Below, piece after piece: positions 15,812 through 23,586 of a DNA stretch of 38,073 bases. The translations under genes were made by a program, and so were the position numbers. Location of the stretch: contig SVGO01000011.1 of assembly GCA_015056305.1 (NCBI GenBank), forward strand, positions 1 through 38,073, given 5' to 3'. Under the pieces are notes generated by a model, which saw nothing but the letters and a program-made list of their open reading frames with translations, had not been told where the DNA came from and did no database searches. Every line of letters starts with the position of its first letter. The first letter of the stretch is position 1. This stretch comes from Clostridiales bacterium. Its GTDB lineage: Bacteria > Bacillota > Clostridia > Christensenellales > Aristaeellaceae.

Positions 15812-17530
15812 TTAGTCCTGAAGCTGAAAGTGGATCGCGCGCATGAACGCTGGGTGGAACTTGACAACCTTGCGGTCATAGGTCACGATGCCGTTGATCT
15901 CGTCCTCCACGTCGCTGACCTGCGTATAGACCGTAGCGGACAGGCCCTTTTCCTTGACTGGGATGATCTCGTCCTCATAGAGCTTTTTATAGGCGGCGGC
16001 CAGATCATCCAGCGAGGCGATCTTCTTATAGCCGAACGCCTTCTCGGTATTGAACAGATGGCCCTCCACCGGGAAGGAATAACCGCCGAACTCCGTGAGG
16101 ATCTCGCAGCGCTTCATCGGATCATCGCTGAACTTATACGGTTTGAAGTAGACATGCAGGCTCTTGAAATCGCCGATACCCTGATCATGCCAGCCGCTGG
16201 CATGGTCGATCGTGCGGGTCGTATCCAGCGCCTGAATGCGGCGCACGGCCTCGGCCGCGTCAAACTGACCCCAGCCCTCATTAAACGGCACCCACATAAC
16301 GATGGACGGGCAGTTATACAGATGGTGGATCATCTCGTCGAGCTCCGCGTAATACTCCGCGCGGCCCTCGGCATCCTGGCGCTTGAACCAGCGATAGTGG
16401 TGATCCTTGAGGGAGATGCCGGTGAACAGCGGCGAGGTGATCACCAGCATGTTATAGTCCTTGCGGCCGCCATTGATCATATCCTGCCAGACGAGCATGC
16501 CCAAGCGATCGCAGTGATAATACCAGCGCAGCGGCTCGATCTTGATATGCTTGCGCAGCATATTGAAGCCCATGTCCTTGGCGAGCCGGATATCGTAGAT
16601 GAGCGCTTCGTCGCTCGGCGCAGTATACAGTCCGTCCGGCCAGTAGCCCTGATCGAGCATGCCGACATGGAAATACGGCTTACCATTGAGATGCAGGCGC
16701 TTGACGCCCTGCGCGTCTTCTTTTACCTCCACGCTGCGCAGCGCAAAATAGCTGCGCACGCTGTCCTCGCCGCAGGCGGCCGCAAAGTCATACAGATGCG
16801 GCTCATCCGGGGACCAGGGCATGAACGCCTTGGGCATGACGACGATCTTCTCGCCGCTTCCTGCGCGATAGGTTTCGCCCTCAAAGGAAACGCTGACCTC
16901 GGCGGGCACGTTGGTGCTCACGATGATCTGCGTGCTCTTCTGATCAAACAGCGGGGTGATGTGCAGGCCCGTGATATAGCACGCCGGCACGCGCTCCATC
17001 CACACAGTCTGCCAGATGCCGCTCTGCGGGGTATACCAGATATTGCCGCGCTTGGTGCGCTGCTTGCCGCGGCTGTGCCAGGAAGCGTCGGTATCGTCCT
17101 GAACGCGCACGAGCAGCTCGTTTTCGCCGTCCGTCAGCGCGTCCGTAATGTCGGCGGAGAACGGCGTATAGCCGCCCATATGATCGGCAACCTTCTTCCC
17201 GTTCACATAGACGTCCGCCTGCTGATCCACCGCGCCAAAGTGCAAAAGGATCCTGCCGCCGTCCGGCTTCATATCCGGCAGCATGCGGCGATACCAGAGG
17301 AATTCGCCGGGCTTAAGCATACGATTCACGCCGGAGAGCGGCGCCTCCGGAGAAAACGGCACGAGGATCGGCTGCCACGCGCCCGGCTTTTCGCCATCGG
17401 ACGTGAAGCTTACGTCCCAATAGCCATTGAGGTTTTCATACGAATCGCGCACCATCTGCGGGCGCGGGTATTCCTTGAGCACATTCTGCGGGTCGAGATG
17501 CTCGCCCCACACGGTCGTCAGCTGATTCAT
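15812..17530 (-). CDS. GH2-family glycoside hydrolase (beta-galactosidase/glucuronidase-like)
   Basis: A 572-aa enzyme with the GH2 three-domain order: a sugar-binding sandwich (HFGAVDQQADVYVNGKKV), an immunoglobulin-like domain, then the barrel. VPFNEGWGQ near residue 415 gives the acid/base Glu and CEILTEFGG near 490 the nucleophile Glu. Total length is short because the C-terminal domains of LacZ are absent. There is no signal peptide, so it acts on imported sugars. The ORF opens at 17536 but AAGAAGG abuts that codon, and the ATG at 17530 has a 6-nt spacing. It sits 24 bp after the GNAT gene and probably shares its promoter. Substrate is not determinable. Confidence 0.9.
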   Translation of the reverse strand: MNQLTTVWGEHLDPQNVLKEYPRPQMVRDSYENLNGYWDVSFTSDGEKPGAWQPILVPFSPEAPLSGVNRMLKPGEFLWYRRMLPDMKPDGGRILLHFGAVDQQADVYVNGKKVADHMGGYTPFSADITDALTDGENELLVRVQDDTDASWHSRGKQRTKRGNIWYTPQSGIWQTVWMERVPACYITGLHITPLFDQKSTQIIVSTNVPAEVSVSFEGETYRAGSGEKIVVMPKAFMPWSPDEPHLYDFAAACGEDSVRSYFALRSVEVKEDAQGVKRLHLNGKPYFHVGMLDQGYWPDGLYTAPSDEALIYDIRLAKDMGFNMLRKHIKIEPLRWYYHCDRLGMLVWQDMINGGRKDYNMLVITSPLFTGISLKDHHYRWFKRQDAEGRAEYYAELDEMIHHLYNCPSIVMWVPFNEGWGQFDAAEAVRRIQALDTTRTIDHASGWHDQGIGDFKSLHVYFKPYKFSDDPMKRCEILTEFGGYSFPVEGHLFNTEKAFGYKKIASLDDLAAAYKKLYEDEIIPVKEKGLSATVYTQVSDVEDEINGIVTYDRKVVKFHPAFMRAIHFQLQD

Positions 17531-17554
17531 GGTCATCCTTCTTTCTCTATAGCA

Positions 17555-18493
17555 TCAAACGCCGTCCGGCGGCGCGACATACAGCGGCGGCGCGACGGTC
17601 AGGAAGCCATCCAGTGCGGCGCAGATTTCATCCACCTGAACCTGATCGTAAATCTTGAACATGCTGTTGGGCGAGACGCCATACTCCTCGCAAACCCCGG
17701 CAAGCCACTTAGCGCGTGTCTTCTGCCACGGCGCGGCGCAGATCGTCAGATCCCCATGCTCTCCGCTCAGCCGCTTCATCACCGCCGGAAAATCCGTTTC
17801 GCTTTCCAGCAGCAGCTCGGCCACATGGCAGCTGTCCGGATTCTTTCTCAGCGCGCCAAAGCCGGAAAATACCCCGTCCTTCATCACGGCAAACGGCTCG
17901 TTATTCCACGAGCGCAGGATATCCAGACAGGCCTCCTCGCTGCGCGCGCAGAAGCACGCCTGGCGCCCCATCAGATCAAGCGCTGCGAAGACATGCGTCT
18001 GCTCCATGGGGACGATCTCAATACTTGAATCGTCGATTTCGCGCAGCGCATGGCGGACATTATCTCGTTCGAGCTGCGCGCGCAGCTGATAGCCGCCGTT
18101 GTCAAATCCATAATACTGATAGCGCTGGCGCTGACCACCCAGCGCAGCAAACGCCGCATTCATCTCTTTTGCGCGCGCATCGACGAGCACCATCATCGCG
18201 CCCAGATAGCCCTTTCCGCGCGCGCGGGGATGCGTGCTCACCGAGCCGATGCCCAGCGTCGTGTACGCCTTGCCGCCCGCGTGCAGCGTCACCGGATAGC
18301 ACAGAAGCGTCGCGGCGATTTTCCCGTCCTCGCGCACGACGATGTGATGTCCTGCCGCGTCGCCGCGCTCGCCATAGAGCTTGGGCAGAAGCGATGCAAA
18401 GTCATGCGGCCTGTGCGCCTTGGAAAACACATAATCGATAAATTCGATGATCTCATCCTTTTCCGACGGATCGGCCCAGTATATCTTCGCCAC
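17555..18493 (-). CDS. GNAT-family N-acetyltransferase (Eis-like layout)
   Basis: A 312-aa protein. The N-terminal GNAT domain shows IGSVSTHPRARGKGYLGAMM, the acetyl-CoA pyrophosphate loop, near residue 85, preceded by a beta strand with LLCYPVTLHAGGKAY. A second GNAT-like half follows (HVFAALDLMGRQACFCARS), ending in an alpha/beta tail, similar in layout to Eis-type acetyltransferases. It transfers an acetyl group to an unknown amine. The ORF opens at 18502, but AGAGAGG lies 9 nt before the GTG at 18493, so I start there. It is the first gene of an operon with GH2. Confidence 0.82.
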   Translation of the reverse strand: MAKIYWADPSEKDEIIEFIDYVFSKAHRPHDFASLLPKLYGERGDAAGHHIVVREDGKIAATLLCYPVTLHAGGKAYTTLGIGSVSTHPRARGKGYLGAMMVLVDARAKEMNAAFAALGGQRQRYQYYGFDNGGYQLRAQLERDNVRHALREIDDSSIEIVPMEQTHVFAALDLMGRQACFCARSEEACLDILRSWNNEPFAVMKDGVFSGFGALRKNPDSCHVAELLLESETDFPAVMKRLSGEHGDLTICAAPWQKTRAKWLAGVCEEYGVSPNSMFKIYDQVQVDEICAALDGFLTVAPPLYVAPPDGV

Positions 18494-18525
18494 GGCGGAC
18501 ACCCTCTCTGTTTTTTGTCGAATTC

Positions 18526-18554
18526 ATTATAGCATGCCCAAACTGCACACACAA
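18526..18554 (-). promoter_or_regulatory. sigma-A promoter of the GNAT-GH2 operon
   Basis: TTGTGT, 17-bp spacer, TATAAT on the minus strand. Its -35 lies only 4 bp from the -35 of the divergent acetyltransferase promoter. Confidence 0.75.
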
Positions 18555-18558
18555 GAGA

Positions 18559-18587
18559 TTGAACGCCACACAGCGATATGCTACAAT
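18559..18587 (+). promoter_or_regulatory. sigma-A promoter of the O-acetyltransferase operon
   Basis: TTGAAC, 17-bp spacer, TACAAT on the plus strand, about 36 bp before the ATG at 18623. Confidence 0.8.
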
Positions 18588-18622
18588 AGGCTTATCAAAA
18601 TACATCGCAGGAGGATATCCTC

Positions 18623-19264
18623 ATGAGCCTGAAAGAGCAGATGGAAACCGGAAAAGTCTATGTCGAATTCGGCCATTCCTCCCAGGAGGATAAGGACTAT
18701 GAGCAGGTGATCGAAGAGCAGCGCCAGATCGCCAAGGAGTTGTGCTTCGACTACAACAACACCCGTCCCATGGACGTGGAGGGCAAGGACGCGATCCTGA
18801 CCAAGCTGCTGGGCAGCCGCGGCAAGTCCGTCTGGATGGAAGCGCCGATCCACTTCGCCTACGGCAGCAACACCTACATGGGCGATCACATCTATGCAAA
18901 CTTCAACCTGACCATCGTCGACGACGGCGAGTGCCACATCGGCAATTACGTCATGTTCGCGCCCAATGTCGTCATCTCCACCACCGGCCATCCGATCCAT
19001 CCGTCCATGCGCGACAAGGGCGCGCAGTTCTCCCTGCCCGTCGTCATCAAGGATCACGTGTGGATCGGCTCCAACGTGACGATCATGCCGGGCGTGACCA
19101 TCGGCGAGAACAGCGTCATCGGCGCAGGAAGCGTCGTCACCAAGGACATCCCGGATAACGTCGTCGCCTGCGGCGTGCCCTGCCGCGTGCTGCGCGAAAT
19201 CACCGAGGAGGACGCGATCTACTACCGCCCGGGCATGAAAATCAACGAAGACTGGGACAAATAA
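18623..19264 (+). CDS. sugar O-acetyltransferase (maltose/galactoside acetyltransferase family)
   Basis: A 213-aa left-handed beta-helix acetyltransferase related to LacA and Maa, which move acetyl from acetyl-CoA to a sugar hydroxyl. The N-terminal helices (MSLKEQMETGKVYVEFGH) precede the hexapeptide coils (VWIGSNVTIMPGVTIGENSVIGAGSVV). STTGHP near residue 115 carries the catalytic His. Length matches the family (about 200 aa). AGGAGG lies 8 nt before the ATG, inside a GAGGATATCCTC palindrome. It is the first gene of an operon with the DUF4965 gene. Structured RNA copy A fills the gap between them, beginning at the base after this stop codon. Confidence 0.92.
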   Translation: MSLKEQMETGKVYVEFGHSSQEDKDYEQVIEEQRQIAKELCFDYNNTRPMDVEGKDAILTKLLGSRGKSVWMEAPIHFAYGSNTYMGDHIYANFNLTIVDDGECHIGNYVMFAPNVVISTTGHPIHPSMRDKGAQFSLPVVIKDHVWIGSNVTIMPGVTIGENSVIGAGSVVTKDIPDNVVACGVPCRVLREITEEDAIYYRPGMKINEDWDK

Positions 19265-19355
19265 GCGGCATGCTGCCGCCTGCTTTTCCGACAAACCGAT
19301 ATAAACCTTGCATCTTGATCAGACGAGGCCGACGCTTTGCAAAAAGATTTATATC
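19265..19355 (+). ncRNA. candidate structured intercistronic RNA, copy A
   Basis: The element starts directly after the upstream TAA. P1 is GCGGCA-TGC-TGCCGC (265-279). An unpaired TTTTCCGACAAA follows (284-295). P2 is GATATAAA (298-305) pairing with TTTATATC (348-355). Inside P2, CCTTG-CA-TCT / AGA-CGAGG forms an arm with a CA bulge (306-328), then CCGACGCTTTGC (329-340). CAAA and TTTG could form a pseudoknot. A GGAGG ribosome site for the DUF4965 gene begins 8 nt after P2. The same layout is found at 37462-37545 with different stem sequences. I do not recognise the class. Confidence 0.72.
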
Positions 19356-19377
19356 TCTGCATGGAGGACTATCCGCT

Positions 19378-21318
19378 ATGAAGCATTTTGACCGCGTACC
19401 CGCGATCCCGCTGATCGCAAACGACCCATACTTCTCCGTCTGGCTTCCGGGCGATCTGCCGACCGAAGCCAACACCGTGCACTGGAGCGGCCTGCCCAAG
19501 TGGATGCGCGGCCACGCGATGATCGACGGCGTGGAATACCGCTTCCTGGGCAAGAACGGCGTGCGAATCATGAAGACCACGGGCGTAAGCATCACGCCCA
19601 CGCGCACGATCTTTGAATATGAGGCCGCGGGCGTCGCGATGACGCTCACATTCTGGTGCCCGGCGCTGCCGGACGATCTGGACTCGCTCTCCACGCCGAT
19701 CACGTTTGCGGACTTTGCCTGCCGCTCCATCGACGGTGCGGCGCACGACGTCGCTATCGAACTGATGGTGCCCAAGTCCCTTTGTTACGACGGGCCGAAC
19801 ATGCCTGAGCTGATGGAGGATACTTTCTGCGCGCAGGGCATGCAGGTCGCCTGCGTCGGGCAGAAGAACCAGAAGCTGCTGTGCCACAGCGGCGACAGGA
19901 TCACCATCGACTGGGGCTATCTGTATGTGAGCTGCGAGCAGGAAATTGGCATGAGCCGCGACTTCGTCTGCTGCAGATACGATATGCATCTGGAAAACGA
20001 GGCGCAGAACACCTCGATGATGCTGGGCTATGACGACGTCGCCTCCATCAATTATTTCGGCGTGCCCTGCCGCGCATGGTATGCACGAAACGGCAGAACG
20101 ATCATGGACGCGATGCTCGATTTTGCCGAGCGCCGCGAAGAGCTGCTGGGCAGCTGCATCGCATTGGACGAACACCTGACGGAAAAGGCGCTCGCCGTGG
20201 GCGGCGAGGATTACCGCCAGGTCGTCTGCACCGCGTGGCGGCACACGTTCGCCGCGCACAAGCTCATCGCCACGCCCAAGGGCGAGATGGCGCTGCTCTC
20301 CAAGGAAAACGACTCCAACGGCTGCATCGGAACGGTCGACCTGAGCTACCCCTCCAGCCCGATCTTCCTGCTCTTTGCCCCGGAGCTGGTGAACGCCATG
20401 TGCCGCCCCGTGCTCGAGTTCACAGGCATGCCCTGCTGGGACAAGGATTTTGCGCCGCACGACGTGGGCCGCTATCCGCATGTGCACGGACAGGTTTACG
20501 CGCTCAAGCACTATCTCCCCTGCGGCCATGTCTACCCGCCGCACTATCTCTACCCCGCCAGCGCGGACCTGTACAACGACCACAACCAGATGCCCGTCGA
20601 GGAAAGCGGCAATATGCTCGTCATGCTCGAAGCCGCCATCCATTTCGGCGCGGACGACAGCCTTGCGCAAGCGTATATGCCTACGCTGGACAAGTGGGTG
20701 AAGTATCTGGACCGCTACGGCGAGGACCCGGGCGAGCAGCTGTGCACGGACGACTTTGCCGGCCATCTGGCGCATAACATCAACCTGAGCGCCAAGGCCA
20801 TCGTCGGTATCGCCTGCTACGCGCGCCTGCTCAAGCATTTCGGCAGGAACGAAGAAGCCGAGCACTGGACAGCACGCGCCAGGGAGATGGCCAAGAGCTG
20901 GCTTGAGCGCGCAAAGGCGGAGGGCGGCACGAAGCTGACCTTTGGCGGCGGCGGATGGAGCATGAAGTATAACCTCGTCTGGGACCGCCTGCTGGATCTG
21001 GGGCTGCTGGATGAGGGTTTCTACGCCCGCGAGACAGCGAGCTATCTGCCGAGGATCAACGAATTCGGTCTGCCGCTGGATTCCCGCGCGGACTACACCA
21101 AGAGCGACTGGATCGCCTGGGTCGCCGCCATGGCGCCGGACGCAGAGGTTCGCAAGGCGCTGATCGCGCCGCTGGGTCACTATCTGAGAAACACGAAGAC
21201 GCGCGTCGCCTTCTCCGACTGGTATGACACCGTGTCGGGCGACTACGTCGAGTTCATTGCGCGCAGCGTGCAGGGCGGTCTGTATATGCCGCTGCTGTTT
21301 GAATCCGTAAACAAGTAA
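19378..21318 (+). CDS. DUF4965/DUF1793 glutaminase-A-like protein
   Basis: A 646-aa protein of the fungal GtaA / Bacteroides DUF4965 type. An N-terminal DUF5127-like sandwich (IELMVPKSLCYDGPN) leads to DUF4965 (LGYDDVASINYFG, LSKENDSNGCIGTVDLSYPS) and an alpha-toroid DUF1793 (APHDVGRYPHVHGQVY, MPVEESGNMLVML, LAHNINLSAKAIVGI). Family members have been called glutaminases, but many sit beside carbohydrate enzymes, and the toroid is glycosidase-like. No signal peptide is present, unlike many homologues, so it is cytoplasmic here. The ORF opens at 19270 inside the RNA element. I use the ATG at 19378 with GGAGGA 9 nt upstream. It is co-transcribed with the acetyltransferase. Confidence 0.85.
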   Translation: MKHFDRVPAIPLIANDPYFSVWLPGDLPTEANTVHWSGLPKWMRGHAMIDGVEYRFLGKNGVRIMKTTGVSITPTRTIFEYEAAGVAMTLTFWCPALPDDLDSLSTPITFADFACRSIDGAAHDVAIELMVPKSLCYDGPNMPELMEDTFCAQGMQVACVGQKNQKLLCHSGDRITIDWGYLYVSCEQEIGMSRDFVCCRYDMHLENEAQNTSMMLGYDDVASINYFGVPCRAWYARNGRTIMDAMLDFAERREELLGSCIALDEHLTEKALAVGGEDYRQVVCTAWRHTFAAHKLIATPKGEMALLSKENDSNGCIGTVDLSYPSSPIFLLFAPELVNAMCRPVLEFTGMPCWDKDFAPHDVGRYPHVHGQVYALKHYLPCGHVYPPHYLYPASADLYNDHNQMPVEESGNMLVMLEAAIHFGADDSLAQAYMPTLDKWVKYLDRYGEDPGEQLCTDDFAGHLAHNINLSAKAIVGIACYARLLKHFGRNEEAEHWTARAREMAKSWLERAKAEGGTKLTFGGGGWSMKYNLVWDRLLDLGLLDEGFYARETASYLPRINEFGLPLDSRADYTKSDWIAWVAAMAPDAEVRKALIAPLGHYLRNTKTRVAFSDWYDTVSGDYVEFIARSVQGGLYMPLLFESVNK

Positions 21319-21346
21319 TACCGGTCTCAAACAGATTTGTATCAGG

Positions 21347-21425
21347 CGCCCCTAAGGGATGCGTTGGGCTGCCGCCCAAACCTGCTTGGGGACATCGCCC
21401 CCCCTTCTTCGCTTTGCGCCGTTTT
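21347..21425 (+). repeat. terminator-flanking repeat, copy 6
   Basis: Hairpin 1 TTGGGC-TGCC-GCCCAA, then CCTGCTT, a degenerate hairpin 2 (GGGGACATCGCCCC), and the tail CTTCTTCGCTTTGCGCCGTTTTA. It lies 28 bp after the DUF4965 stop, with its 3' end facing the terminator at 21466 (about 40 bp, the largest gap of the set). Confidence 0.78.
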
Positions 21426-21465
21426 ACGATGCATTTTTAACAGCTTCAATCCTTACGAAAAAAAC

Positions 21466-21492
21466 GCCGGTTTCCATCTCACGGAAGCCGGC
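21466..21492 (-). terminator. intrinsic terminator of the K+ channel gene
   Basis: The stem GCCGG-t-TTCC / GGAA-g-CCGGC. On the minus strand it is followed by GTTTTTTTCG. It lies 17 bp after the channel stop codon. Confidence 0.85.
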
Positions 21493-21508
21493 TGTTTTGA
21501 TGACGCGG

Positions 21509-22720
21509 TTAAACCTCAATATGATGCGCGTGGCTGATGTGCTGCTGGGTATACATGACGACCTTGTCGCCCTCCTGCATGACCAGATTGCCGTTGGGGA
21601 TGAGCACCTTGCCCTTGCGCTTGACCATGACGATGATCGTCTGGCGGGAGATATCCAGATCGCGGATGTGCTCGCCGATCCAGCGGCTGTGCTTGAGCAG
21701 CACGACCTCCTTAAGGTCGATATGCTCGTCGCTGTCAAAGGGCTCTGCGCCGATGACCAGCATATCGCCCACCATCAGCTGCGTGGCGCCGCGCGGAACG
21801 ATGACCCTGCCATCCCGCTTGACCGCGGCGACGATGGTGCCCAGCGGAAGCTCAAGCTCCTTGATGGTCCTGCCGACCCAGGCGTCCTGCTCCTCCAGAT
21901 GGATCTTGAGAAAATGTACGTCCTCGGTGCGCACATATTCGCTCATGCGCTTGATGCGCGAATACTGATCGACGAAGCCTGCGGAAATAATACCGGTCGG
22001 GATGGCGACCATGCCCACACCCAGAAACGTGATGACGATGGAGAACATTTTGCCCCATGTGGTGATGGGATAGATATCGCCGTAGCCGACTGTCAGCAGC
22101 GTGGACACCGCCCACCAGATGCCGGAGAATGCATTGGTGAACACATGCGGCTGAGCTTCATTCTCCAGGCTGTACATGCACAGGCTGGAGGCAATCATCA
22201 GGACCGCAATCAGGAACACAGAGGAAAGCAGCTGCTGGCGCTTGCTGGAGATGACCTCAGTGATGACGCTCAGTGAGTCGTAGTAGGCATTGATGCGAAA
22301 GAGCCGGAAGATGCGCACGACGCGGAACATGCGGAACGCCACCGCGCCGGATGGGAAGAAGATCGGCAGATAATACGGCAGGAAGGACAGCAGATCCACC
22401 ATGCCGCCGAAGGAGAAGATATACTTGAGCAGCGCGCGCGGCTCGGAGAATTTGTCAAACTTGATCCTGGCCGTAAAGAGGCGCAGCAGATAATCCAGCG
22501 CAAAAAATGCGACGGTAACCGCCTCCACGATCAGCGCAATATGGCCGTATCGGGTTCTGAACTGTGCATAGGTATACAGAATGCTGATGGTCAGATTGAC
22601 GACGATGGCCAGCATATTGACAAAATCGTAGATGCGGCTAGGATAGTCATCCAGACTACCCACCTCGATAATCTGGAAAATGCGCTTGCGAAGGGCAGTC
22701 ATATCCTTGGTCAGGGTCAC
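21509..22720 (-). CDS. voltage-gated potassium channel with two TrkA-C domains
   Basis: A 403-aa inner-membrane K+ channel. Six transmembrane segments are visible. S4 carries five Arg at every third place (RMFRVVRIFRLFR, residues about 130-145), and the pore loop has the filter TVGYGD near 215. The cytoplasmic end has two TrkA-C type ligand domains in tandem (FLKIHLEEQDAWVGRTIKEL and VVLLKHSRWIGEHIRDL). No Rossmann RCK-N domain lies between S6 and these. The GTG start at 22720 has GAGGAG 9 nt upstream. It is monocistronic. TrkA-C domains bind small ligands such as cyclic di-AMP in some Firmicutes transporters, which is a possible control here (inference). Confidence 0.9.
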   Translation of the reverse strand: MTLTKDMTALRKRIFQIIEVGSLDDYPSRIYDFVNMLAIVVNLTISILYTYAQFRTRYGHIALIVEAVTVAFFALDYLLRLFTARIKFDKFSEPRALLKYIFSFGGMVDLLSFLPYYLPIFFPSGAVAFRMFRVVRIFRLFRINAYYDSLSVITEVISSKRQQLLSSVFLIAVLMIASSLCMYSLENEAQPHVFTNAFSGIWWAVSTLLTVGYGDIYPITTWGKMFSIVITFLGVGMVAIPTGIISAGFVDQYSRIKRMSEYVRTEDVHFLKIHLEEQDAWVGRTIKELELPLGTIVAAVKRDGRVIVPRGATQLMVGDMLVIGAEPFDSDEHIDLKEVVLLKHSRWIGEHIRDLDISRQTIIVMVKRKGKVLIPNGNLVMQEGDKVVMYTQQHISHAHHIEV

Positions 22721-22756
22721 AGGCTGTCACTCCTCTTTCGTATTTGACGTATTCCC

Positions 22757-22785
22757 AATATACCTGCTGCATCCCCCTCTGTAAA
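22757..22785 (-). promoter_or_regulatory. sigma-A promoter of the K+ channel gene
   Basis: TTTACA, 17-bp spacer, TATATT on the minus strand, about 37 bp before the GTG start. Confidence 0.78.
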
Positions 22786-22884
22786 TGTCGTTTCTCTGCA
22801 TTAACAGATTCTTAGCGATTCCTTAGCGACTTCTTTATGATATCTTAACGGTTTTCAAACACAGATTCCCTGTCTCATACAAAA

Positions 22885-22910
22885 AAGGAACGGATTTCAA
22901 TCCGTTCCTT
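22885..22910 (-). terminator. intrinsic terminator of the SseB-like gene
   Basis: The stem AAGGAACGG/CCGTTCCTT with an ATTTCAAT loop, followed on the minus strand by TTTTGTATG. It lies 17 bp after the stop codon. Confidence 0.9.
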
Positions 22911-22926
22911 CTGATGTATTTTTCAA

Positions 22927-23508
22927 TCAGAGCGCCTTTTTGAGCGCGCCGTTGTCCAGGCGGATGGCGTCCTTGCCGGGATTGATCACCAGGCCCTTAT
23001 AGGGCTTGGCCATCTGGCGGGCCTCCGCAAAGGAGATGATCGTCACGCGGGTGTTCTGGCCGAAGACGGGCAGGAACCTGGTGAAATCGGTGAACAGCGG
23101 CACCCACTCCTCCTTCGTCTTGTGATAGACGATGGAACGCAGATGAATGCGGCGGGGATCCGCCTTCTTCGCCAGACGATAGCCCGGATTGCCGTTGGTG
23201 ACAATATGCTGATTGAGCGCATACAGCCGCTTTGCGCCGACGGTTGCATGCAGGTCGCGGTCGCGCGGCTGCGCATTCGGATCCTCACCCTCGTAGCACA
23301 TCGCCGCAAGGAAGAGCGTGTCGGGCAGCGCCTTGCACATCTGCTCCCAAAGCTGCGCCTTGGCCGCCTCATCCTCGCAGGCAAGGAACTGCGCGCTCAG
23401 CGTCTGAAACGCACCGATGCGGTCCGTCCTGGGCGCTTTTTCCTTTTTCTCCACGGGCTGAGCTTTGAAACCCACCATCTCGCGCAGCTTGTTCATGAAA
23501 GAAGCCAT
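22927..23508 (-). CDS. SseB-family protein
   Basis: A 193-aa cytoplasmic protein with an SseB N-terminal-type domain: LWEQMCKALPDTLFLAAM early, a strand HLRSIVYHKTKEEWVPLFTDFTRF in the middle, and the ending MAKPYKGLVINPGKDAIRLD. This fold is common in Firmicutes and often of unknown role. A basic linker (KAQPVEKKEKAPR) joins a short N-terminal helix to the domain. The ORF opens at 23565, but GAGGTG lies 6 nt before the ATG at 23508, so that start is better. It has its own promoter and terminator. Confidence 0.8.
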   Translation of the reverse strand: MASFMNKLREMVGFKAQPVEKKEKAPRTDRIGAFQTLSAQFLACEDEAAKAQLWEQMCKALPDTLFLAAMCYEGEDPNAQPRDRDLHATVGAKRLYALNQHIVTNGNPGYRLAKKADPRRIHLRSIVYHKTKEEWVPLFTDFTRFLPVFGQNTRVTIISFAEARQMAKPYKGLVINPGKDAIRLDNGALKKAL

Positions 23509-23536
23509 TGGTTGCACCTCATACCGATTTTGCATC

Positions 23537-23565
23537 ATTATATCACGAAATCCATCCCCGGACAA
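23537..23565 (-). promoter_or_regulatory. sigma-A promoter of the SseB-like gene
   Basis: TTGTCC, 17-bp spacer, TATAAT on the minus strand, about 29 bp before the ATG at 23508. It lies between this gene and the anion permease. Confidence 0.75.
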
Positions 23566-23586
23566 GGCTTGCCCGCACCGCGGTCA

